The notes below the pieces were generated by a model. The model did not search any database. It was not told the DNA's origin and worked only from the letters and a program-made list of their open reading frames with translations. A stretch of DNA of 64,000 nt from Streptomyces sp. NWU339 (GTDB taxonomy: Bacteria > Actinomycetota > Actinomycetes > Streptomycetales > Streptomycetaceae), in contig NZ_QFRK01000042.1 of assembly GCF_003143855.1 (NCBI RefSeq), positions 1 through 64,000 on the forward strand, read 5' to 3'. This document shows positions 8,453 to 17,407 of the stretch, piece after piece. A program made the position numbers and the translations under genes. How positions within the stretch are numbered: the first letter of the stretch is position 1; each line of letters opens with the position of its first letter.

Positions 8453-8792
8453 GATCAGGCCGGCGTAGCGCGGTCGGCCGGTTCGGCCCCTTGGTGAGGG
8501 CGTCGGCGGGACTCATCCGGTGGTCGATGAGCCCGCGGAAGGACTCCGCCGGCCGAGCAGGACCGCCGTGCGGCTCGGCCGGCATCACGTCAAGGACGTC
8601 GGCCACCCGACGGTGCCGGGGCGAGCCGTCGTGCACCCGGTCCATGCCGAGCCCGGCGAAGGACTCGGTGAGGTACAGGCCGGACCGATAAGGGAAGCAC
8701 TTCGGTTCCGATGAGCTGCCGGGACCGTCGGAGCCGAGGTCTCCGCACACCGGGTCACCAAGGGACTCGGGCGTTCTCTTCCTGATTTTCAC
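8453..8792 (-). pseudogene. Unrecognised gene truncated by the IS right end
   Basis: A GTG at 8792 after GGGGAGAGG starts MKIRKRTPESLGDPVC and runs through YLTESFAGLGMDRVHDGS, VADVLDVMPAEPHGG and ESFRGLIDHRMSPADAL, a composition that looks conserved. It then enters the IS end at about 8452, where the last residues are IS-derived. About 113 native residues remain. It vaguely recalls small Streptomyces proteins near defence genes, but I do not assign a family. Confidence 0.4.
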
Positions 8793-9126
8793 GACGGAGC
8801 CTCTCCCCGGCACCTCCGCGTCGGCCGCGCGGGCCCCGTCCTCATCGCGGTCCGCCCCACCGCCCGGGCACACCTGAGCGCTCGCGTACGTGACCTTCGC
8901 TCCTGCAAGGTCAATACTTCAGACAAGAGGACTCCAGCCGGCCCGCATCCGACCACCCAGCAGACCTGACGGGCCGTCACCGAAGTCAGCATTAAGTCAG
9001 CATCAGTACCGCCAGAACCCGCTCACGACCGCCACGGACCGTCAAGATCGAGAACTCCCCCTACCTAGTCTGACCAGCAAAAACACAGATGGAAAACCCA
9101 CCTACTAAGCTCCCTAGGAGGCACCC
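8793..9126. promoter_or_regulatory. Upstream region of the dhaKLM operon
   Basis: This 334-bp stretch has no supported gene. It contains a tandem direct repeat of AAGTCAGCAT (8983-8992 and 8994-9003, one base apart), about 125 bp before dhaK, which may be an operator. An AGGAGG Shine-Dalgarno (9115-9120) lies 6 nt before the GTG of dhaK. I cannot place -10/-35 boxes with confidence. Confidence 0.4.
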
Positions 9127-10119
9127 GTGAAGATGCTGATCAATGTGCCGGAGACCGTGGTCGCGGACGCGTTGCGTGGGATGGCGGCGGCTCATCCCGA
9201 ACTCGCGGTGGATGTGGAGAACCGGGTGATCGTCCGGCGGGACGCTCCCGTGGCCGGGAAGGTGGGTCTGGTCTCCGGCGGCGGATCGGGGCACGAGCCG
9301 CTGCACGGCGGGTTCGTGGGGCCCGGGATGCTCTCGGCGGCCTGTCCCGGCGAGGTGTTCACCTCCCCCGTGCCCGACCAGATGGTGCGGGCGGCGGCGG
9401 CCGTGGACAGCGGGGCCGGGGTGCTGTTCGTCGTGAAGAACTACACCGGTGACGTGCTCAACTTCGACATGGCCGCCGAACTCGCCGAGGACGAGGGCGT
9501 CCAGGTCGCGAAAGTACTGGTCAACGACGACGTCGCGGTGACCGACAGCCTCTACACCGCCGGCCGGCGCGGCACCGGGGCGACGCTGTTCGTGGAGAAG
9601 ATCGCGGGCGCGGCGGCCGAGGAGGGGCAGCCACTGGAGCGGGTGGAGGCCGTGGCCCGTCAGGTCAATGAGAACTCCCGCAGTTTCGGCGTGGCCCTGA
9701 GCGCCGTCACCACGCCCGCCAAGGGCAGCCCCACCTTCGATCTGCCGTCCGGTGAGCTGGAGTTGGGCATCGGCATCCACGGCGAGCCGGGCCGGGAGCG
9801 GCGGCCGATGATGACCTCGCGCGAGATCGCCGAGGCCGCCGTCGACGCGATTCTCCAGGACCTCACCCCCCGCAATCCGGTCCTGGTCCTGGTCAACGGC
9901 ATGGGCGCGACCCCGCTGCTGGAGCTGTACGGCTTCAACGCCGAGGTGCAGCGGGTGTTCGGCGAGCGTGGTGTCCCCGTCGCCCGGGTCCTCGTCGGCA
10001 ACTACGTGACGTCGCTCGACATGGCCGGTGCCTCGGTCACCCTGTGTCAGATCGACGAGGAGCTGCTGCGGCTGTGGGACGCACCGGTGAACACCCCGGG
10101 ACTGCGCTGGGGCGCCTGA
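9127..10119 (+). CDS. dhaK: Dihydroxyacetone kinase, substrate-binding subunit DhaK
   Basis: This 330-residue subunit of the PTS-dependent kinase binds dihydroxyacetone covalently through His. H218 in GIGIHGEPG is the expected hemiaminal histidine, and GGGSGHEPLHGGFVG (about 51-65) and NYTGDVLNFDMA (about 105-116) are the other family blocks. The start is a GTG preceded by AGGAGG. dhaL follows after 48 bp. With DhaL and DhaM it transfers phosphate from HPr to dihydroxyacetone, feeding glycerol carbon into glycolysis. Complete, of usual length. Confidence 0.96.
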   Translation: MKMLINVPETVVADALRGMAAAHPELAVDVENRVIVRRDAPVAGKVGLVSGGGSGHEPLHGGFVGPGMLSAACPGEVFTSPVPDQMVRAAAAVDSGAGVLFVVKNYTGDVLNFDMAAELAEDEGVQVAKVLVNDDVAVTDSLYTAGRRGTGATLFVEKIAGAAAEEGQPLERVEAVARQVNENSRSFGVALSAVTTPAKGSPTFDLPSGELELGIGIHGEPGRERRPMMTSREIAEAAVDAILQDLTPRNPVLVLVNGMGATPLLELYGFNAEVQRVFGERGVPVARVLVGNYVTSLDMAGASVTLCQIDEELLRLWDAPVNTPGLRWGA

Positions 10120-10167
10120 CGGACACCGGGGTATCGGTTCACAGTGCCTATCTCACAAGGAGTTCCA

Positions 10168-10794
10168 GTGCTCGACGCCGAATTCTTCCGCCGTTGGATG
10201 ACGGTGACCGCCGCGTCCGTCGACCGTGAGGCGGAGCGGCTCACCGCCCTCGACTCGCCCATCGGGGACGCCGACCACGGCAACAACCTCCAGCGCGGGT
10301 TCACCGCGGTGCGGGCCGCGCTGGAGAAGGAGCCGCCCGCCACGCCCGGCGCGGTCCTGACCCGGTCCGGGCGCCTGCTCATCTCGAGCGTGGGCGGCGC
10401 GTCCGGGCCCCTGTACGGGACACTGCTGCGCCGCACCGGCAAGGCTCTCGGGGAGGCCACCGAGGTGAGCAGGCAGCAATTGGCCGAGGCGCTGCGCACC
10501 GGAGTGGACGCGGTCCGGCAGCTCGGGGGCGCGGCGCCGGGCGACAAGACGATGATCGACGCCCTGGTGCCCGCGGTCGACGCGCTCGGCGATTCCTTCG
10601 CCGCGGCGCGGGCCGCCGCCGAGGAGGGCGCGGTGGCCACGACGCCGTTGCGGGCCCGCAAGGGGAGGGCCAGTTACCTGGGCGAGCGGAGCATCGGGCA
10701 CCAGGATCCCGGGGCCACGTCGGCGGCGCTGCTGATCGCCGGCCTCGCCGATGCCTCCGGCTCCGCCGGAGCCGCGGAGGCAGCCGGTGAGTGA
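10168..10794 (+). CDS. dhaL: Dihydroxyacetone kinase, ADP-binding subunit DhaL
   Basis: This 208-residue protein has the Mg-ADP binding Asp cluster in LDSPIGDADHGNNLQRGF, the SSVGGASGPLYGT loop, PGDKTMIDAL and the C-terminal YLGERSIGHQDPGA. The GTG at 10168 is chosen for its AAGGAG at 10158-10163. In PTS-type kinases ADP stays bound and is re-phosphorylated by DhaM. The stop overlaps the dhaM start by 8 nt, indicating translational coupling. Confidence 0.95.
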   Translation: MLDAEFFRRWMTVTAASVDREAERLTALDSPIGDADHGNNLQRGFTAVRAALEKEPPATPGAVLTRSGRLLISSVGGASGPLYGTLLRRTGKALGEATEVSRQQLAEALRTGVDAVRQLGGAAPGDKTMIDALVPAVDALGDSFAAARAAAEEGAVATTPLRARKGRASYLGERSIGHQDPGATSAALLIAGLADASGSAGAAEAAGE

Positions 10795-11197
10795 CGGAAA
10801 GCTGGTGGGGATCGTCCTGGTGTCGCACAGCGCGCAGGTGGCGGCCTCGGTCGCCGAGCTGGCGACGGGCCTGGCCGGCGCCGGTACCGCGGTGGCCGTC
10901 TCCCCGGCGGGCGGCACGGAGGACGGAGGTCTCGGTACGAGCGCCGAACTCGTCGCCGCCGCGGCGGCGTCCGTCGACGGCGGCGCCGGGGTCGCCGTCC
11001 TGGCCGATCTGGGCAGCGCGGTGCTCACCGTGAAGGCGCTGCTCGCCGAGGGCGACGAACTTCCGGAGCACACCCGACTGGTGGACGCGCCGTTCGTGGA
11101 GGGAGCGGTGGCCGCGGTGGTCACGGCGGCGACGGGAGCGGACCTCGCGGCGGTGGAGGCCGCAGCGGCGGACGCGTACACGTATCGGAAGGTGTGA
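10787..11197 (+). CDS. dhaM: Dihydroxyacetone kinase phosphotransfer subunit DhaM (EIIA-Man-like)
   Basis: This 136-residue single-domain EIIA(mannose)-like protein carries the phospho-accepting His in VLVSHSAQVA (about residue 14), with GGTEDGGLGTSAE and VLADLGSAVLT as further family blocks. It lacks the HPr and EI-like extensions of E. coli DhaM, as in other actinobacterial short forms, so it depends on separate HPr and EI. It starts with GTG overlapping dhaL and ends the operon, convergent with the chitosanase gene 26 bp away. Confidence 0.93.
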   Translation: MSDGKLVGIVLVSHSAQVAASVAELATGLAGAGTAVAVSPAGGTEDGGLGTSAELVAAAAASVDGGAGVAVLADLGSAVLTVKALLAEGDELPEHTRLVDAPFVEGAVAAVVTAATGADLAAVEAAAADAYTYRKV

Positions 11198-11223
11198 GGG
11201 TCGGGCTCCGGCGCAGTCGCCGT

Positions 11224-11946
11224 TCACTGGTCGCCGTTCACGAACTGCCGGGCGAGCTTCTCCCCCGTCGTCACCGCCGCCCGGCGGTCCTCGACGGGGG
11301 TCACCCGGCTGTCCCTGAACACGATGTAGGTGACACCGGAGGAGGTGCCGCCGCCCTGCGGGTCGGGATCGATACCGAGCGCTTCGGCCGTCGCGTAGGA
11401 CGCCTCGCCGATGATGCCCGCGGGGCCGGTGTCGCCGACGACCGCGTACTGCACCCGGTCGCGGTACACGACGGCCACCACCGAGCCGCCTCGGACACCG
11501 TGCGCCCGGTAGTCCCAGAGCGTGCTCGGCGCCGGCACCACCACGAAGGGCAGGGTCTCGGATTTCAGGGGGCGGCCGTCGGACTGCGTGAAGGCGGTGG
11601 TGGCGGAGAAGTGCGGGTCGGTACGGGTGTTGCAGCGAACACCGGGCTGTCCGTCGCAGTCGATGTCCATGTCGGCCTCCCAGAACACGACGTCGCGAGT
11701 GCCGCACACCGGGATGGTGGCGCGGGCATCCTGGTCGCTCCGGTAGTTGCCGTGGGAGGCGGGGGTGCAGTCACGCACCTCGGCCAGCAGGTCGTCGGCG
11801 CTGACGGCGCTGTCAGCGCCGACGGCGTTCTCCTGCTGCACGACCGGTTGCTCCGTGCGGGTTTGGGACGAGGTGGCGTGGAGCGTCGCCGGGGCGAACA
11901 GGGAGACGCCGGCCACGGCCGGTATGAGCGCCTGGACAGGGTTCAC
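11224..11946 (-). CDS. Secreted GH75 chitosanase
   Basis: This 240-residue protein has a signal peptide (about 1-27, AGVSLFAPATLHA) and a glycoside hydrolase family 75 domain. The segments VFWEADMDIDCDGQPG-RCN, LPFVVVPAP and YAVVGDTGPAGIIGEAS match bacterial and fungal GH75 enzymes; Asp and Glu in the first and last are candidate catalytic acids. It would endo-hydrolyse chitosan outside the cell. The GTG at 11946 is chosen because it directly precedes the signal peptide. It is divergent from the FN3 lipoprotein at 12155. Confidence 0.85.
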   Translation of the reverse strand: MNPVQALIPAVAGVSLFAPATLHATSSQTRTEQPVVQQENAVGADSAVSADDLLAEVRDCTPASHGNYRSDQDARATIPVCGTRDVVFWEADMDIDCDGQPGVRCNTRTDPHFSATTAFTQSDGRPLKSETLPFVVVPAPSTLWDYRAHGVRGGSVVAVVYRDRVQYAVVGDTGPAGIIGEASYATAEALGIDPDPQGGGTSSGVTYIVFRDSRVTPVEDRRAAVTTGEKLARQFVNGDQ

Positions 11947-12154
11947 GGTGTGTGGGCCTCTCGTAGGGGACACTGCCGAGCACTCGGCCAATCTCATCCC
12001 GGAGTGGTGCCGCGGCCACCGAGACAGGACCGTACGACGCACCTCCGGCCCCCTCACAGGGACCCCGCCACACCCTCTTGATGTGACCGCGTCAGCCACG
12101 CCATATTGGTACGGACCATTTCACCGTTTCCTGTGCCCTTCGGGAGGCAGAGCC

Positions 12155-13174
12155 GTGCGAGGCGTTCCTGTTGCCGTGCCCCCGTGCCGACGTGACGCGC
12201 TGCGCGGGGTGCTCCGTGGCACGCTCTGCGGTGGGCTCCTGTTGATCGTCTCCTGCGGTGGGAACGGCAGTGGGAACGACGGTGAACGGCCGCCCGGGGC
12301 TCCGACGGGTGTCACGGCCGAGGCCGGCAGCGCCACCAGCGTGCATGTCATGTGGAACACCGTCACCGCCGCGGGCGCCGAGGTGAGCCGGTACGAGGTG
12401 TATCGGGGCGCCACAAAGGTCAAGGAAGTACCCGGTTCCGAACACATGGTGGATGTCACCAGGCTCCGGCCCGCCACCACGTACGCCTTCACCGTGCGGG
12501 CGCGGGACACGGACGGACGGCTCGGACCGCGCAGCCGGGAGGTCCGGGCGACGACACCCGCGGCCGCGGCGGCCGACCGGTCCGCGCCCAGCCGCCCCAC
12601 GGACGTCCGCGGCACAGCGGCCGGCAGCCGGGCGGTGCAGCTGTCCTGGTCGGCCTCGACGGACGACCGGGGCGTGCTCTCGTACGAGGTGTACCAGGGA
12701 GAGACGAAGATCCACAGCGTCGGCGGGGGCCAGACCGCCACCGTGGTGACGGGGCTGCGGCCGGGCACCCGTTACACCTTCACCGTCCGGGCTCGGGACG
12801 CCGCCGACAATCTCTCCCCCGCCGGCGCCCCCGTCCGCCTCACCACCCCGGGCCGTGACGACGGCCGCGCCACGGCGCCCACCGGTTTCCGCGCCACGAG
12901 TCACCGCTCCGAGGGTGCTTACCACATCGACCTCAGCTGGGTGCCGCCGCGCGTGGACGGGGTGATCACCGAGTACGAGGTGCGGCTGGACGGCCGCGCG
13001 GCCACCTCACTCGTCTACGGAGGGGACGCGCCGCGCGACCGGGCGACGTACAGCTTCTACGCGGGCGAGGAGGCGGGGGTCACCCATCGGGTGCGGATCC
13101 GGGCCAAGCTGCCGGACGGGACCTGGGGCGGTTTCTCGGCGGAGCGCACGGTGACGACGGGCTCGCGCCGCTGA
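12155..13174 (+). CDS. Lipoprotein with three fibronectin type III domains
   Basis: This 339-residue protein starts at GTG after GGGAGG. It has a short basic N-terminus, a hydrophobic stretch and the lipobox IVSC, so it should be anchored to the outer face of the membrane. Three FN3 repeats follow (about 48-137, 145-235 and 240-338), each with the Y-E-V-Y and L-x-P-x-T-x-Y-x-F-x-V-x-A-x-D pattern. No catalytic domain is present. A role in adhesion or binding cell-surface polymer is inference. Confidence 0.8.
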   Translation: MRGVPVAVPPCRRDALRGVLRGTLCGGLLLIVSCGGNGSGNDGERPPGAPTGVTAEAGSATSVHVMWNTVTAAGAEVSRYEVYRGATKVKEVPGSEHMVDVTRLRPATTYAFTVRARDTDGRLGPRSREVRATTPAAAAADRSAPSRPTDVRGTAAGSRAVQLSWSASTDDRGVLSYEVYQGETKIHSVGGGQTATVVTGLRPGTRYTFTVRARDAADNLSPAGAPVRLTTPGRDDGRATAPTGFRATSHRSEGAYHIDLSWVPPRVDGVITEYEVRLDGRAATSLVYGGDAPRDRATYSFYAGEEAGVTHRVRIRAKLPDGTWGGFSAERTVTTGSRR

Positions 13175-13338
13175 GCCCCTCTCCGTCCGGGCGACGGCAG
13201 TCGTCACCTGCCCGGCGGCGGCCGGAATGCGCCGCGGGGCGGGTGCGCATTGGCTGGGCCCGTGGCAGCACGGGCGTTCCCCGATCCTCGGCGGCGCAAG
13301 GGATGTACCGCCGGCCGTGCCGCCGGAAGGCAGTTCAC

Positions 13339-13875
13339 ATGCGCTATTCGAAGCCACTGCTCCGTTCCGGTCTGACCGTGGCAGCCGCCGCCGCGCTGCC
13401 CCTGACCCTGGCGGGCCCGGCCGCCTCGGGCCCCGGAATCTCCGTGAGCACCACCGGCTCGACGGTCTCCGTCACCACCACCGCGTGCGCCCAGCTCAAC
13501 GGCAGCTGGGGCACCGCCTCGCTGCTCGACGGCAGCCAGTCGAACTTCTCCCAGGGCCGCCAGGTGGCGCTGTCCGGGACCGGCTCGGGACAGTCCGCCG
13601 CCTGGTCGGACGTCCGCTCGGGAACCCACACGGTGATCGTGATGTGCTCGAACGGGACCACCGCGGGCACGCAGTCCGTCGTCGTCGCCGATCCCGCTCC
13701 CCGCCCGGCGGTCTCCGACCCATCCCCGCCGACCCGCGGGGTGCTGGGCGGCGTCGGCGGCGGCTCCACGGACTACGGCACGGTGACACTGGTGGCCGGC
13801 GGCGCGCTGGTCGGCACCGGCCTCCTCGCCACGGTCTGGTACCTGCGGCGGCGCGGCAAGCCGAACCGCCTCTGA
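13339..13875 (+). CDS. Secreted, C-terminally membrane-anchored protein
   Basis: This 178-residue protein has a signal peptide (about 1-30, ending LAGPAASG), a Ser/Thr/Gly-rich ectodomain with two cysteines about 57 residues apart, a Pro-rich spacer and a C-terminal transmembrane helix (about 148-168) followed by RRRGKPNRL. No LPXTG motif is present, so it is not a sortase substrate. The ATG follows GGAAGG by 9 nt. The family is unknown to me. Confidence 0.7.
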   Translation: MRYSKPLLRSGLTVAAAAALPLTLAGPAASGPGISVSTTGSTVSVTTTACAQLNGSWGTASLLDGSQSNFSQGRQVALSGTGSGQSAAWSDVRSGTHTVIVMCSNGTTAGTQSVVVADPAPRPAVSDPSPPTRGVLGGVGGGSTDYGTVTLVAGGALVGTGLLATVWYLRRRGKPNRL

Positions 13876-13881
13876 GACGGC

Positions 13882-13925
13882 GCCGGCCGCCATCACGTCC
13901 GACGCGCTCCGGTCGGGCGGCCGGC
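13882..13925. terminator. Convergent terminator hairpin
   Basis: gccggccgcc (13882-13891) pairs with ggcggccggc (13916-13925), flanked by GAC/GTC. It lies between the stop of the surface protein and the stop of the padR gene. There is no U-run, as is usual in Streptomyces. Confidence 0.55.
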
Positions 13926-13926
13926 G

Positions 13927-14592
13927 TCACTTCCCTCCGGAGCCCGATCCGTCCGGTTCCGCACGCCCGGAGTCGGACGGATCCGTGGGGACGGAGCCCG
14001 GCGAGCCGGTCGGCTCGGCCCGCCCGGTCCGCTCGCTCCGCTCTGCCCGCTCGGTGTCCGGCAGCTCCGCGAACTCCGTCAGCGCGTGCTCGAGCCACCG
14101 GGTCCAGAAGGTCTCCAGGTCGATGCCGGCCCGCAGCACCAGATGTCGGAGCCGGTCCTCCCTGCCGTCCCTGCCGGGCGGGAAGTCGCGCTGCTCGATG
14201 TCCTTGTACTCCGCCAACTGCCTTTCATGCAGCTCCAGATGGCGCCGAAAATCGGCCTCGAGCCCCTCGGTGCCGACCACCGCCGCCGCCCTCAGCCGCA
14301 GCAACAGCGCGTCGCGGAGCGGTTTGGGGTCCTGCGAGGCGGAGGCCCAGCGGGCCAGTTCGGTGCGGCCCGCCGGCAGGACCTCGTAGGACTTCTTCTG
14401 CCCGCGGGCGGGCTGTTCGGCGGACAGTGCCCGGATCAGACCCTCGGCCTCCAGTTTCCCCAGCTCGCGGTAGATCTGCTGATGCGTCGCGGACCAGAAG
14501 TAGCCGATCGACTTGTCGAAGCGCCGGGTCAGCTCCAGCCCGGACGACGGTTTCTCGAGCAGGGCGGTGAGGATGGCGTGCGGGAGTGACAT
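13927..14592 (-). CDS. PadR-family transcriptional regulator
   Basis: This 221-residue protein has an N-terminal PadR winged helix (about 1-80; SLPHAILTALLEKPSSGLEL, then THQQIYRELGKLEAEGLI) and a C-terminal dimerisation segment of the Vir_act_alpha_C type (about 90-170), then a Ser/Glu/Gly-rich tail. It starts 31 bp after fadH on the same strand, so it is probably co-transcribed with it. It is the obvious candidate to bind the 24-bp palindrome before fadH, giving autoregulation. Confidence 0.85.
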   Translation of the reverse strand: MSLPHAILTALLEKPSSGLELTRRFDKSIGYFWSATHQQIYRELGKLEAEGLIRALSAEQPARGQKKSYEVLPAGRTELARWASASQDPKPLRDALLLRLRAAAVVGTEGLEADFRRHLELHERQLAEYKDIEQRDFPPGRDGREDRLRHLVLRAGIDLETFWTRWLEHALTEFAELPDTERAERSERTGRAEPTGSPGSVPTDPSDSGRAEPDGSGSGGK

Positions 14593-14623
14593 GGGATCGA
14601 TCCTAGGGACGGGATCCGCCGCT

Positions 14624-16639
14624 CTACAGGGCCGCCGCCAGCTCCGTACCCTGCTTGATGGCGCGTTTGGCGTCCAGTTCGGCGGCCAGGTCGGCACCGC
14701 CGATCAGGTGGACGGCGTGCCCGGCGGCGACCAGTTCCTCGTACAGGTCGCGGCGCGGTTCCTGGCCGGTGCACAGGACGATCGTGTCCACCTCCAGAAT
14801 GGTGCTCTCGCCGTCGACGGTGACATGCAGACCGGCGTCGTCGATGCGGTCGTAGCGCACCCCGGGGACCATGGTGACGCCGCGGTGGCGGAGTTCGGTG
14901 CGGTGGATCCAGCCGGTGGTCTTGCCGAGTCCCGCGCCGACCTTGGACGTCTTGCGCTGGAGCAGGTGGACGGTGCGCGGCGGGGCGGGCCACTGGGGTG
15001 CGGTGAGACCGCCGGGCGTGCGGTGGTCCATGTCGACGCCCCACTGACGGAAGTACGTCTCGGGGTGCTCGTGCGCCTTGTCGCCGCCGTCGGTGAGGAA
15101 CTCGGCGACGTCGAAGCCGATGCCGCCCGCGCCGAGGATCGCGACCCGGTCGCCGACGGGGGCGCCGTCGCGCAGCACGTCGAGGTAGCCGAGCACGCTC
15201 GGGTGGTCGATGCCGGGGAGGTCGGGCACGCGCGGGCTGACGCCGGTGGCGACGACGACCTCGTCGTGGCCGGCGACGTCGTCGGCCGTGACCAGGGTGT
15301 CCAGGCGTACGTCCACGGCCAGTTCGGCGAGCCGGGTACGGAAGTAGCGCAGGGTCTCGTCGAACTCCTGCTTGCCGGGGACCTTCCGCGCGACGTTGAG
15401 CTGGCCGCCGATCTCGTTCGCGGCGTCGAACAGGGTGACGTCGTGGCCGCGTTCGGCGGCGCTGACGGCGCAGGCGAGTCCGGCCGGACCGGCGCCGACG
15501 ACCGCGACGCGCTTGCGGTGCCTGGTCGGTGACAGCACCAGTTCGGTCTCGTGGCAGGCACGCGGATTGACCAGGCAGGAGGTGATCTGTCCGCTGAAGG
15601 TGTGATCCAGGCAGGCCTGGTTGCAGCCGATACAGGTGTTGATCGCCTCGGACCGGCCGTCCGCGGCCTTGGCGACGAAATCGGGGTCGGCGAGCATCGG
15701 GCGGGCCATCGACACCATGTCGGCGTGTCCCTCGGCGAGCAGTTCCTCGGCGAGTTCGGGGGTGTTGATGCGGTTGGTGGTGACGAGGGGGACCGAGACC
15801 TCTCCCATGAGCCGCTTCGTCACCCAGGTGTACGCACCGCGGGGTACCGAGGTGGCGATGGTGGGGATGCGGGCCTCGTGCCAGCCGATGCCGGTGTTGA
15901 TGATCGTGGCGCCGGCCGCCTCGACGGCGCGGGCCAGTTCGATCACCTCGTCCAGGGTCGAGCCGCCGGGGACGAGGTCCAGCATGGAGAGCCGGTAGAT
16001 GAGGATGAAGTCCTCACCGACCGCCTCGCGCACCCGGCGGACGATCTCGAGGGGGAAGCGCGTCCGGTTCTCGTACGAGCCGCCCCAGCGGTCCGTGCGC
16101 CGGTTGGTCTGCTCGACGATGAACTCGTTGATCAGATAACCCTCGGAGCCCATGATCTCGACGCCGTCGTAGCCGGCCTGCCGGGCGAGGCGGGCGGCGC
16201 GGACGTAGTCGTCGACGGTGCGCTCGACCTCGGCGTCGGTGAGTTCGCGGGGTGCGAAGGGGCTGATCGGCGCCTGGAGCGGGCTGGGGGCGACCAGGTC
16301 CTGGTGGTAGGCGTACCGGCCGAAGTGCAGGATCTGCAGGGCGATCCGCCCGCCCTCGCGGTGCACGGCCTCGGTGACGGTCCGGTGCTGCTCGGCCTCC
16401 GCGTCGGTGGTGAGCTTCGCGCCGCCCTCGAAGGCCCGCCCCTCGTCATTGGGTGCGATGCCACCGGTGACGATGAGGCCCACGCCGCCGCGGGCACGGG
16501 CGGCGTAGAACTCGGCCATGCGCGCGAAGCCGCCCTCGGCCTCCTCGAGGCCTATGTGCATGGACCCCATGAGGACGCGGTTGGGCAGGGTCGTGAAGCC
16601 CAGGTCGAGGGGGGTCAGCAGGTGCGGGTATCGGCTCAT
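14624..16639 (-). CDS. fadH: NADPH-dependent 2,4-dienoyl-CoA reductase
   Basis: This 671-residue enzyme matches E. coli FadH (672). It has an Old-Yellow-Enzyme-like FMN barrel (1-~330), a 4Fe-4S site (C336, C339, C343, C355 in CIGCNQAC and SCLVNPRA) and FAD/NADPH domains (VAVVGAGPAGLACA; AILGAGGIGFDVAEFL). Catalytic Tyr168 (EGYLINEF) and His254 (GWHEAR) correspond to the E. coli pair. It reduces 2,4-dienoyl-CoA during beta-oxidation of unsaturated fatty acids. The ATG follows GGAGGG. It leads a two-gene unit with padR. Confidence 0.93.
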   Translation of the reverse strand: MSRYPHLLTPLDLGFTTLPNRVLMGSMHIGLEEAEGGFARMAEFYAARARGGVGLIVTGGIAPNDEGRAFEGGAKLTTDAEAEQHRTVTEAVHREGGRIALQILHFGRYAYHQDLVAPSPLQAPISPFAPRELTDAEVERTVDDYVRAARLARQAGYDGVEIMGSEGYLINEFIVEQTNRRTDRWGGSYENRTRFPLEIVRRVREAVGEDFILIYRLSMLDLVPGGSTLDEVIELARAVEAAGATIINTGIGWHEARIPTIATSVPRGAYTWVTKRLMGEVSVPLVTTNRINTPELAEELLAEGHADMVSMARPMLADPDFVAKAADGRSEAINTCIGCNQACLDHTFSGQITSCLVNPRACHETELVLSPTRHRKRVAVVGAGPAGLACAVSAAERGHDVTLFDAANEIGGQLNVARKVPGKQEFDETLRYFRTRLAELAVDVRLDTLVTADDVAGHDEVVVATGVSPRVPDLPGIDHPSVLGYLDVLRDGAPVGDRVAILGAGGIGFDVAEFLTDGGDKAHEHPETYFRQWGVDMDHRTPGGLTAPQWPAPPRTVHLLQRKTSKVGAGLGKTTGWIHRTELRHRGVTMVPGVRYDRIDDAGLHVTVDGESTILEVDTIVLCTGQEPRRDLYEELVAAGHAVHLIGGADLAAELDAKRAIKQGTELAAAL

Positions 16640-16689
16640 CGGGCCCTCCGTGCGCGGTGTGGTGCCTCTGTTGTAGAGGACGCGCACCT

Positions 16690-16713
16690 GTTTGTGCAAC
16701 TAGTTGCACAAAC
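16690..16713. promoter_or_regulatory. Perfect 24-bp palindromic operator before fadH-padR
   Basis: The half-site GTTTGTGCAACT is repeated perfectly as its reverse complement, centred between 16701 and 16702, about 50 bp upstream of the fadH start. The TTGTAGAGG just downstream may be part of the -10 region. The size and symmetry fit a PadR or TetR/MarR dimer. The co-transcribed padR gene is the likely owner. Confidence 0.75.
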
Positions 16714-16788
16714 ATGACGGAGGGCGCGGTGAGCCGGCGGCGCAAGGACCGTCGGGGGTGTCCGTGTGCGCCACCGCGCCCCGGCGGG

Positions 16789-17160
16789 TCACCGGCTTTC
16801 GAGGCGGATGTGCAGCTCCTCCTCCTGGTCGCCCGATACCGTGCTCAGATCGTGCACCGTGAACAGGGAGTCGAGGGTGGTGCGGAACCGGTCGACGGCC
16901 CAGTAGCCGCCGTGCACGTCGGCGTCGACCGACGACGACAGCCGGGCCGGGCGGGCGCCGCCCTCCTGCGGGGCGGCTACGTCGAACGTGCCGAGCCACA
17001 CCATCGGGCGGGTCTCGTGGAACTTCTCCGGTACGTCGTCGGAGCACCGGTCGGACGTGTAGCACGCGCACAGCGTGTCGAAGACGATCCGCGCGTCATG
17101 CTTGTCGCACCCGCTGATCTCGACCGAGACGGATTCCGGGTGCGCTCGTTCACTGCCCAT
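16789..17160 (-). CDS. Conserved hypothetical protein
   Basis: This 123-residue soluble protein starts MGSERAHPESVSVEISGC after GAGGAG. It contains CACYTSDRCSDDVPE and ends with GDQEEELHIRLESR. It has no signal peptide or membrane span and several Cys residues (CDKHD, CAC, DRC). The pattern fits a family restricted to Streptomyces, but no function is known to me. The 247 bp to the next gene hold no other supported feature. Confidence 0.65.
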   Translation of the reverse strand: MGSERAHPESVSVEISGCDKHDARIVFDTLCACYTSDRCSDDVPEKFHETRPMVWLGTFDVAAPQEGGARPARLSSSVDADVHGGYWAVDRFRTTLDSLFTVHDLSTVSGDQEEELHIRLESR

Positions 17161-17407
17161 CGTGATCGCTCCTCTCGTCGCCACACCGGCTTCCCCGCCC
17201 CTCCCCAGGGAAACACCGCCCGCGCGGGAGCACTACCCGCGCACCACCGGCGTGCCCGGGGGGGGACCGCGGGGCACCCGCCGGATGAGAGGAAGGAGGT
17301 GGCAGCAGACGGTCGGAGCGGCGGAAAATCCCCCCCACGCGCGGTAGAACAAGGGATGGCGGCACCGCGACGGCGTGCCGTGAGAATCGGCGAAGGCGGG
17401 GCGTGCG

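Noticed and set aside
16657..17071. Divergent gene starting at ATG 16713 on the plus strand
   Set aside because: The frame overlaps the hypothetical gene on the minus strand, has no RBS and lacks conserved text.
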